8,567 nt of DNA, taken from the NCBI GenBank assembly GCA_029864165.1, contig JAOTTZ010000051.1, positions 1 through 8,567 on the forward strand, read 5' to 3'. Source of the DNA: Burkholderiaceae bacterium. GTDB lineage: Bacteria > Pseudomonadota > Gammaproteobacteria > Burkholderiales > Burkholderiaceae_C. The notes below the pieces were generated by a model, which worked only from the letters and a program-made list of their open reading frames with translations, ran no database searches and had not been told where the DNA came from. The translations under genes and the position numbers were made by a program. This document shows, in pieces, positions 1-5,047 of the stretch (positions within the stretch are counted from its first letter, which is position 1; every line of letters begins with the position of its first letter).

Positions 1-170
1 CATCACCCATGGCGAATAAACAATACTTCTCGACCAGCATCTGCTGTTCATTGGCGTCTCCGTCCGTATGGTTTGACTTAACGATTGCCGTTCTCCGCCG
101 CGGTGTCGGGCACGCTGGCTGGCGTCACTCGGCAGGCCCGTTCGTGCTGTCTGTCGGAAAACTTTTACGC
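1..170. other. Left edge, no recognised gene
   Basis: I recognise no gene here. The plus-strand frame open from position 9 runs straight through the duplicated metW fragment and on toward mscL, so it is probably not real. On the minus strand, ATG codons at 51 (preceded by a GGAG-like site) and 40 could start a gene running off the left edge, but only 13 to 17 codons are visible and they match nothing I know. The stretch is somewhat richer in AT than the genes to its right. Confidence 0.3.
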
Positions 171-336
171 GGTCAGATTGATCAAGACAATCGGATCGTC
201 GAAGTCGAAAAACTGATGCGCACCTACAGCCCCGCTGCGCGCCGCCATTCACCCTCGATCAAACTTGAATACCGCCACACTGGCACGCAGGTTAGGCAGC
301 GTGCGCACTACCTGCCCGACCTGGATGCCGAAGGAA
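171..336. repeat. Direct repeat copy 1 (metW 3' end plus flank)
   Basis: This 166-base block matches 931-1096 at a constant offset of 760 bases with no gaps. I count 13 differences in the first 162 positions, about 92% identity. It starts at the GGTCAGATTG sequence and fades just after 332. Bases 171-248 correspond to DNA downstream of metW and carry 4 differences; bases 249-332 correspond to coding sequence and carry 9. The two copies bracket mscL. This copy is the orphan; the other copy is part of intact metW. Confidence 0.93.
249..336 (-). pseudogene. Orphan 3' fragment of metW
   Basis: Read on the minus strand, 332 down to 249 encodes the last 27 residues of MetW, ending in [16 protein letters not shown] and a TGA stop. 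It differs from the intact MetW C-terminus by one residue (Val for Ala in the IQAGQ stretch). There is no start codon and no methyltransferase domain, so it is not a functional gene. Eight of the nine base differences from the intact copy are at third codon positions. That pattern shows both sequences diverged while under protein-level selection, so the fragment probably came from a once-functional metW, either a duplicate or a related strain's copy. Confidence 0.85.
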
Positions 337-358
337 AAAGGCAACGGCCCCTTTTTCC
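333..358. terminator. Hairpin at the edge of the repeat, terminator-like
   Basis: A perfect 9-base inverted repeat, GGAAAAAGG and CCTTTTTCC, flanks an 8-base loop. It begins exactly where homology between the two direct repeats ends. The T-rich 3' arm resembles an intrinsic terminator readable in either direction, but no separate U-tract follows the stem and the stem is AT-rich, so termination is unproven. It could instead mark a junction of the rearrangement that placed mscL here. Confidence 0.35.
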
Positions 359-494
359 CTGTGCCTGGCCACGCCGACGCAAGACCGGATGGGAGACAAT
401 CCACGCGCCGTCAGCGCGCCCGCCACCCCCGCCCGGGTGACCTGGGATGACAGAGTTCGATAGTACTCGGCAACGGCTATCCAACCAGTGCAAC

Positions 495-499
495 AGGAG
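495..499 (+). promoter_or_regulatory. mscL ribosome binding site
   Basis: AGGAG lies nine bases before the ATG at 509. It decides the start: the in-frame GTG at 488 lies upstream of this site and would add seven residues foreign to MscL proteins. The 337-494 stretch before it holds no other gene. I see no convincing sigma-70 promoter in it, although one must lie near here. Confidence 0.75.
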
Positions 500-508
500 T
501 ACCCCCGC

Positions 509-919
509 ATGAGCTTCGTTTCAGAATTCAAGGAATTCGCCCTTAAGGGCAACGTCATGGACCTCGCGGTCGGCGTCATCATCGGTGGCGCCTTCGGCAA
601 GATCGTGGCGTCGTTGACCGACGACATCATCATGCCGATCGTCGGCATGATTTTCGGCGGACTGGACTTCAACAACTACTTCATCCCGCTGGCCGGCCAG
701 GCCGAGACGGTCCTGGCCGAGGCCAAGAAGCAAGGCGCGGTGCTGGCTTACGGCAGCTTCATCACGATTGCGATCAACTTCATCATTTTGGTCTTCATCA
801 TTGTCTTGATGATCAAGCAGATGAACCGCATGAAGCGGGAAGCCCCGCCCGCGCCGCCGGCCGCCCCGCCGGAAGACGTGGTGCTGCTGCGCGAGATCCG
901 CGACGCGCTGAAGAAGTAG
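509..919 (+). CDS. mscL: Large-conductance mechanosensitive channel MscL
   Basis: Inner-membrane channel that opens under membrane tension and releases solutes during sudden hypo-osmotic shock; MscL proteins form homopentamers. The protein is 136 residues, the usual family length. The amphipathic N-terminal helix ([20 protein letters not shown]) leads into TM1 (about 17-45, glycine-rich [13 protein letters not shown]). A periplasmic loop with the FNNYF segment follows, then TM2 (about 78-103) and a basic linker. A Pro/Ala-rich stretch (113-121) connects to the C-terminal helical bundle sequence [13 protein letters not shown]. The ATG at 509 is preceded by AGGAG. The gene is convergent with metW and lies alone between two direct repeats that carry the metW 3' end. 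It therefore looks like an inserted cassette, although the gene itself appears intact and ordinary. Confidence 0.97.
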   Translation: MSFVSEFKEFALKGNVMDLAVGVIIGGAFGKIVASLTDDIIMPIVGMIFGGLDFNNYFIPLAGQAETVLAEAKKQGAVLAYGSFITIAINFIILVFIIVLMIKQMNRMKREAPPAPPAAPPEDVVLLREIRDALKK

Positions 920-930
920 GCCCCCAGGCG

Positions 931-1096
931 GGTCAGATTGATCAAGACAATCGGATCGTCGAAGTCGAAAAGCCGACGCGCACCTACAGCCCCGCTGCGC
1001 GCCGCTATTCACCCTCGGTCAAACTTGAACACAGCCACGCTGGCCCGCAGGTTGGGCAGCGTGCGCACCACCTGCCCAGCCTGGATGCCGAACGAA
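931..1096. repeat. Direct repeat copy 2 (in place at metW 3' end)
   Basis: Second copy of the 166-base block seen at 171-336. Here 1009-1096 is the true C-terminal coding part of metW and 931-1008 is the short gap between the convergent mscL and metW stops. That gap shows a small conserved hairpin, CAGC-CCC-GCTG, flanked by CGCG pairs, but no U-tract, so I cannot name a terminator for either gene. Confidence 0.93.
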
Positions 1097-1593
1097 TCGA
1101 GAACGCGCAGCCCGTTTTTGCGCGCCAAGCGCTCTAAGTCTACGTAGGTGCCGACACGAATGTTTGGCGTGTTGTACCACTCAAACGGCAGCTGCTTGGT
1201 GACGGGCATGCGCCCGAGCAGGACGCTCAAGCGGTTGGCCCAATACGCAAAATTCGGAAAGCTGACAAGACCGATACGGCCCACACGCGCTGTTTCGCGC
1301 AACATCTTCTCGGTATTGCGCAGGTTCTGTAGCGTATCGAGTTGCAGCACGACATCGAAGCTCTGGTCTTCGAACAGCGCAAGCCCCTCTTCCAGGTTGA
1401 GCTGGATCACGTTGACACCGCGCTGAACACACGCCAGCACGTTGGCATCGGCAATTTCAATGCCGTAACCCCCGCACTGGCGTTGATCACGCAGCAACGC
1501 CAACAACTCTCCCCTACCGCAGCCCAGGTCGAGCACGCGCGAACCTGGGGCAACCAGTTCGGCAATGAGCTCCATGTCCTGGCGCGTGCTCAT
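1009..1593 (-). CDS. metW: MetW, methionine biosynthesis protein, SAM-dependent methyltransferase fold
   Basis: 194 residues, typical for MetW. The class I methyltransferase SAM-binding motif [12 protein letters not shown] is at residues 20-31. Further family-like segments are [13 protein letters not shown] (79-91), the [11 protein letters not shown] segment (111-121) and NTPNIR (141-146). The ATG at 1593 is chosen because it overlaps the metX stop as ATGA, a usual sign of translational coupling; the upstream in-frame ATG at 1623 lies inside metX. In proteobacteria metW is normally cotranscribed with metX, and MetX of this type has been reported to need MetW for activity. Its chemical role is less firmly known than its partnership. 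The last 27 codons are duplicated on the far side of mscL. Confidence 0.95.
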   Translation of the reverse strand: MSTRQDMELIAELVAPGSRVLDLGCGRGELLALLRDQRQCGGYGIEIADANVLACVQRGVNVIQLNLEEGLALFEDQSFDVVLQLDTLQNLRNTEKMLRETARVGRIGLVSFPNFAYWANRLSVLLGRMPVTKQLPFEWYNTPNIRVGTYVDLERLARKNGLRVLDSFGIQAGQVVRTLPNLRASVAVFKFDRG

Positions 1594-2729
1594 GTCAGTG
1601 CGGTCGCGATGTTGGCAAAGCACGCCCGCAACACGCCGTGGTAACGCGGGTCGTCGAGTAAGAAAGCGTCATGCCCGTGCGGTGCGACGATCTCGGCATA
1701 ACTCGCATCAAGCCCGTTGTCCACCAAAGCTTTGACGATCTCGCGCGAGCGCTCGGGCGGAAAGCGCCAGTCGGTGGTAAAGCTCACCAGTTGAAACTTC
1801 GAACGTGCAACAGCAAACGCCCGCGTGAGGCTCCCACCGTGCTCCTGCGCAGGGTCGAAGTAGTCGAGCGCACGCGTGATCAGCAAGTAGGTATTGGCGT
1901 CGAAGTATTCGCTGAACTTGTCGCCTTGGTGGCGCAGGTAGCCTTCGATTTGAAACTCAATGTTCTGCGTGCTGTAGCTGAGCGCGTTGTGTTTGAGTTC
2001 ACGCCCGAACTTGGCATCCATCGCGTCATCGCTCAAATAGGTGATGTGTCCTATCATTCGCGCCACCCGTAGGCCGCGGCGCGGCAACGTACCGTGTTCG
2101 TAGAAGTGGCCACCATGGAAGTCGGGGTCGGTAACAATGGCGCGCCGCGCGACTTCGTTGAATGCTATGTTCTGCGCCGAAAGGTTGGGCGCTGCGGCAA
2201 TGGCGATGCACTGCCGCAGCCGCTCGGGATAGCGCAGCGACCAATCGAGTGCCTGCATACCGCCCAGGCTGCCACCGATAACGGCAGCCAGTTGCGTGAT
2301 TCCCAGGGCGTCCATCAGCCGCGCTTGCGAGTCAACCCAGTCCTGCACCGTCAACACCGGAAAGTCCGCGCCATAGGCGCGGCCACCGGCCTTCGGGTCG
2401 GGGTTGGGGTGCATGGGCCCGGTCGATCCAAAACACGATCCCAGGTTGTTGACGCCGATGACGAAGAACGATTGCGTATCCAGCGGCTTGCCCGGTCCTA
2501 CCAGGTTGTCCCACCAACCGACGCTCTTGGTCTGACCTTCGTAGGTGCCCGCCACGTGATGCGAAGCGTTGAGCGCATGACACACCAACACGGCGTTGTT
2601 GCGTTGGGCGTTGAGCTTGCCATAGGTTTCGTAAACCAGCTCGTACGCGGGCAGCGCACCACCACCGCGCAGCGGCAATGGTTGCGTGAATTGCATACGC
2701 TGCGGCGTGACGTGACCGATACTGCCCAT
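1590..2729 (-). CDS. metX: Homoserine O-acyltransferase MetX
   Basis: Activates the hydroxyl of L-homoserine with an acyl group from acyl-CoA, the first committed step from homoserine to methionine. 379 residues with an alpha/beta hydrolase fold. The nucleophile is Ser154 in [12 protein letters not shown], and the other triad members are Asp320 ([12 protein letters not shown]) and His353 ([10 protein letters not shown]). The Asp-to-His spacing of 33 equals that of characterised MetX enzymes. The start at 2729 (MGSIGHV) fits the family; the frame stays open to 2945, but that extension would translate the riboswitch and terminator. Partnership with MetW suggests the succinyl-CoA-using MetXS type, but I cannot decide acetyl versus succinyl from sequence alone. 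The site before the ATG is a modest AGAAG. Expression is probably set by the leader at 2741-2840. Confidence 0.96.
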   Translation of the reverse strand: MGSIGHVTPQRMQFTQPLPLRGGGALPAYELVYETYGKLNAQRNNAVLVCHALNASHHVAGTYEGQTKSVGWWDNLVGPGKPLDTQSFFVIGVNNLGSCFGSTGPMHPNPDPKAGGRAYGADFPVLTVQDWVDSQARLMDALGITQLAAVIGGSLGGMQALDWSLRYPERLRQCIAIAAAPNLSAQNIAFNEVARRAIVTDPDFHGGHFYEHGTLPRRGLRVARMIGHITYLSDDAMDAKFGRELKHNALSYSTQNIEFQIEGYLRHQGDKFSEYFDANTYLLITRALDYFDPAQEHGGSLTRAFAVARSKFQLVSFTTDWRFPPERSREIVKALVDNGLDASYAEIVAPHGHDAFLLDDPRYHGVLRACFANIATALT

Positions 2730-2740
2730 GTGCGCTTCTG

Positions 2741-2780
2741 AAAAACAAAACCCGGCGCCGCTGCAAGTGCGGACACCGGG
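2741..2780 (-). terminator. Intrinsic terminator in metX leader
   Basis: On the minus strand, the 5' arm CCCGGTGTCCGC pairs with the 3' arm GCGGCGCCGGG around the loop ACTTGCA, giving about 11 pairs with one bulged C and two G-U pairs. The tract TTTTGTTTTT follows immediately. It lies only 11 bases before the metX ATG and after the aptamer, so it must regulate metX rather than end an upstream gene. Confidence 0.88.
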
Positions 2781-2790
2781 CTGGGCGTCC
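2771..2790 (-). promoter_or_regulatory. Putative antiterminator hairpin
   Basis: GGACGCC (2790-2784) can pair with GGTGTCC (2777-2771) over the six-base loop CAGCCC: seven pairs, one of them G-U. The left arm shares GGA with the 3' strand of the aptamer pseudoknot, and the right arm shares GGTGTCC with the 5' arm of the terminator. It is therefore exclusive with both, as an attenuation switch requires. Expected logic: without SAM this hairpin forms and metX is read; with SAM the pseudoknot holds GGA and the terminator forms. Confidence 0.65.
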
Positions 2791-2840
2791 CTCTTTAGCG
2801 GTACTTTTAGAGCGCCCGCAATTCGGAACAAATCGGCGCT
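2788..2840 (-). promoter_or_regulatory. SAM-II (SAM-alpha) riboswitch aptamer
   Basis: Read on the minus strand. Stem P1 is AGCGCC (2840-2835) with GGCGCT (2816-2811). The 18-base loop GATTTGTTCCGAATTGCG closely follows the SAM-II pattern GAUUU..CCG..AUUGC. After P1 comes an A-rich linker and then CGCTAAAGAGGGA, matching the SAM-II tail GCUAAA..GGG. The loop TTCC (2828-2825) can pair with GGGA (2791-2788), giving the required pseudoknot. SAM-II aptamers bind S-adenosylmethionine and are classically found ahead of metX/metA-type genes, as here. The match is from remembered consensus, not a covariance-model score, but motif order, spacing and gene context agree. Confidence 0.85.
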
Positions 2841-2847
2841 TTTCCGC

Positions 2848-2853
2848 AGTATA
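2848..2853 (-). promoter_or_regulatory. Probable -10 box of metX promoter
   Basis: The minus strand reads TATACT here, which would place transcription start around 2841, right at the first base of the riboswitch stem. The bases 16-18 upstream (for example CTGGCT) are only a poor -35 match, so an activator or a weak promoter is possible. Confidence 0.5.
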
Positions 2854-2916
2854 GCGGCGCTGACTGCACCCAGCCAGCGCACAAGTTTGTGGGTCGAAGG
2901 TGCCGCCTCACTGTCC

Positions 2917-2930
2917 GGCGGCAAGCCGCC
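2917..2930. repeat. GC palindrome next to the mobile element
   Basis: GGCGGC-AA-GCCGCC, a perfect 6-base inverted repeat with a two-base spacer, ends exactly where the inverted-repeat element begins. It has no U-tract. It could be an insertion target, an operator for metX or chance. Confidence 0.4.
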
Positions 2931-3174
2931 AGTGTAGTGTTGCATGCTATGCGGTACTTATAAAACCGATGCGTTTGGGCCTGTAGCTAGGCGCAAACCG
3001 CAGCAATAGCCAAAGCTATTGCGAGGCTGAGCCCGGACACAAACAGTCTAGTGGACTGTTTGTGCCTGGCGAAGAATCAAGCCTCTGGCTTGGTGCGGCC
3101 TGCAAGGTTTTGCAACGACGCTACGGGGCCAAAGGCGCGGTTTTTAAGTGCTGAATAGCGTGCAACACTACACT
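2931..3174. mobile_element. MITE-like palindromic element with nested hairpins
   Basis: A non-coding unit of 244 bases. Its ends, 2931-2968 and 3138-3174, are inverted repeats starting AGTGTAGTGTTGCA, with about 33 of 38 positions matching; weaker inverted homology continues inward for about 35 more bases. Inside are three perfect hairpins: GCAATAGC-CAAA-GCTATTGC (3003-3022), CACAAACAGTC-TAGTG-GACTGTTTGTG (3038-3064, near the exact centre) and CAAGCC-TCT-GGCTTG (3078-3092), plus TGCAA-GGTT-TTGCA (3101-3114). It encodes no transposase and no target duplication is evident. This is the architecture of a MITE or other large palindromic repeat mobilised in trans, and could also act as a bidirectional transcription barrier between the two flanking operons. 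Confidence 0.75.
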
Positions 3175-5026
3175 AGCAGATACAGGTGCGGTTCTTGCCG
3201 GTGCGCTTGGCAACGTACAGCGCTTCATCGGCGCGTTCGAGCGCTTGCTCGAGCGACTCTCCAAAACGGTAGGCGGTGACTCCTGCCGAGAAGGTAACCA
3301 TCACATTCTTCTCATCGTGCATGAACAGTCCGCCGGACAACGAACGCTGCAGCCGCGTGAGGATCTGCTGGGCTTCCTCGACAGCGGTGGCGGGGAGAAG
3401 TACCACGAACTCCTCGCCACCGTACCTGGCCACCCGGTCGGTGGGGCGCAACGCTTCGTTGGCAGCCGCCGCAAGCGACTTTAACGCCTGATCGCCAACG
3501 CTGTGTCCCAGCTCATCGTTGAGTCGCTTGAAGTTATCTATGTCCAGCAAACCAACCGCCAGCGTCTGCTCATCACGCTCCATCCGAGCACGCTCGCCCT
3601 CAAAAATTTGCAGCAAACCGCGCCGGTTTGCGATTTGCGTCAGCTGGTCGGTTGTAACTTCGTCGGAGAGGCGGCGCAACTCTGTTTCGAGTTCCTCCAC
3701 CCGACCAGACAGCGATGAAGCCCGCGCGTGCTCAGTTTGTAGACGTTGTTGCGTCTGGCCGACCAGTGTCCGTACAGAAAGGGTCTCCTCAACCATCTCA
3801 CGCACGACACTGGTAAGGCCTTCTAACGAGTCGGCATGTTCTATCGCACCGGCCAACCGGCCAATGTTGTCGTGAAAACCACCAGTTTGCCTACTGAGTT
3901 CGCCAAGGTCTTGCAACATGTGGTTGATCAAGTCCTTGAGCATGTGGTGGGCCTGCGCCCGTTCACTGCGCAGTGCGCGATGGTGTTCTCGGGTGTGCCG
4001 CAACAACTCGCTGACCGAGCGCACCCCGCGCGGCGTTAGGCCATCTTCGAGCTTGAGGCGCATGGCCTCGAGCTGCCCCTTGGTCCAACTTTCATCCTCG
4101 GCCAGGTCGCCCAAACTGGCAGTCAGTTCGTGGCATAAGCCACCCAGTTGCGCGAACACACTCTGGCGGCTTTGCAGTGCCCACCCGGCACGCTCGCACA
4201 GCCGTGACAGCTCCTCAGCATTTGCCGAGGTAGCGCCATTCAGGCAGATTTGGTCGATCAAACCAGACAAATTTTCAAGCAGGCTCGCGTAATGAGGCTC
4301 ACCAGCCGGGAAGGCTTTGAGCACACTACCGGACAATGTTTGAACCACACTTGGCCAAGCCTGCATCGCTTCCGATGGGCTGCGCTCAGCTACTTCCGCG
4401 GCCTTGTGACCCCCATCGGCAACAGCGTCGCGCGCAGCGGCGGGTAACTCCGCTGTAGCTTCAGAAGACCTACCGTTGGGGTCTGCCAACTCATCTGCGC
4501 TGTCACTTTCCCAACTCGTCACCAGCTGCGAAAGTCGCTGGTGCAGCCGTTGCGTGTCTGCACGGCTGCCTGACAGAACTTTCAACAAACTGCCCTTCTT
4601 ACGGGCGTTGGTCCAGTTCCGTCCCCCACGTTCAAGACCGTTGACAATGCGCTCGATCAGGCTTGCCAACGAGGCAGCCTGCGCCGCTGCGGCGTCGCGA
4701 CCCGACAGTTTTTCGAGCATGCGCTCGGCTTGTTGCCAGTGACCCTCGAACAGTGTTTTGGTCAGCTCCTGCCGCGCTTCGGCAGAAAGGTGTGCACCGG
4801 CTGCTGCCACCAGTCGCTCGAGCAACGGCAGTACCGGCTTAGGCAACATGCTCGCTGCTGCCTGGCCATCCCCCGCAATGCTGCGGTAGGCCCTCGAGTA
4901 ATTCTCTGGGGTGGGCTCAAGCTTGTCTGTGGCCAGACGTCGCAGTGCCTGTTTGGCCAGTTGGGCAGGCGATGTGTCTGCGATCTGGCTATTTAACGGC
5001 GCAGGCGCAGTACGCTCGGTGCCCAT
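3173..5026 (-). CDS. Diguanylate cyclase (GGDEF) with long N-terminal helical region
   Basis: Makes cyclic-di-GMP from two GTP. 617 residues. The C-terminal GGDEF domain (about 455-617) has the catalytic signature GGEEF at 536-540, an accepted active variant, and an inhibitory-site RPTD at 527-530, exactly five residues ahead of it. Product feedback inhibition is therefore expected. A coiled-coil-like segment (about 425-455, VEELETELRRLSDEVTTD) feeds into the domain, as in signal-coupled cyclases. Residues 1-60 include the LEPTPENYSRAY segment that I associate with betaproteobacterial GGDEF proteins; about 60-425 is predicted mostly helical, with no transmembrane segment, and I do not recognise its fold. 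The start is 20 bases after the response-regulator stop, without a clear Shine-Dalgarno site, so coupling is likely. Two of the three stop-codon bases lie in the palindromic element. Confidence 0.93.
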   Translation of the reverse strand: MGTERTAPAPLNSQIADTSPAQLAKQALRRLATDKLEPTPENYSRAYRSIAGDGQAAASMLPKPVLPLLERLVAAAGAHLSAEARQELTKTLFEGHWQQAERMLEKLSGRDAAAAQAASLASLIERIVNGLERGGRNWTNARKKGSLLKVLSGSRADTQRLHQRLSQLVTSWESDSADELADPNGRSSEATAELPAAARDAVADGGHKAAEVAERSPSEAMQAWPSVVQTLSGSVLKAFPAGEPHYASLLENLSGLIDQICLNGATSANAEELSRLCERAGWALQSRQSVFAQLGGLCHELTASLGDLAEDESWTKGQLEAMRLKLEDGLTPRGVRSVSELLRHTREHHRALRSERAQAHHMLKDLINHMLQDLGELSRQTGGFHDNIGRLAGAIEHADSLEGLTSVVREMVEETLSVRTLVGQTQQRLQTEHARASSLSGRVEELETELRRLSDEVTTDQLTQIANRRGLLQIFEGERARMERDEQTLAVGLLDIDNFKRLNDELGHSVGDQALKSLAAAANEALRPTDRVARYGGEEFVVLLPATAVEEAQQILTRLQRSLSGGLFMHDEKNVMVTFSAGVTAYRFGESLEQALERADEALYVAKRTGKNRTCIC

Positions 5027-5047
5027 ATGAAACTGCTAGAACGGGCA

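Noticed and set aside
9..440. Plus-strand open frame of 143 codons before mscL
   Set aside because: It runs through the metW fragment on the wrong strand and through GC-rich intergenic DNA, has no visible ribosome site or recognisable domain, and has an implausible Pro/Arg-rich end.
488..508. GTG start for mscL
   Set aside because: AGGAG lies between this GTG and the ATG at 509, and the ATG gives the standard MscL N-terminus and length.
521..1012. Minus-strand open frame of 163 codons
   Set aside because: Antisense to mscL and rich in Arg, Asp and His, as expected from a shadow of a hydrophobic protein gene.
2094..2741. Plus-strand open frame of 215 codons
   Set aside because: It lies wholly antisense to metX, whose catalytic triad and family motifs are complete; the frame is a codon-bias shadow.
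2730..2945. N-terminal extension of metX to an upstream ATG
   Set aside because: It would translate the riboswitch, antiterminator and terminator and adds 72 residues with no match to MetX; the ATG at 2729 gives the family length.
2998..3114. Cloverleaf-like fold inside the palindromic element as a tRNA
   Set aside because: No tRNA-type conserved T-loop or D-loop bases, acceptor stem or CCA end are present, and arm sizes are wrong; the fold comes from nested palindromes.
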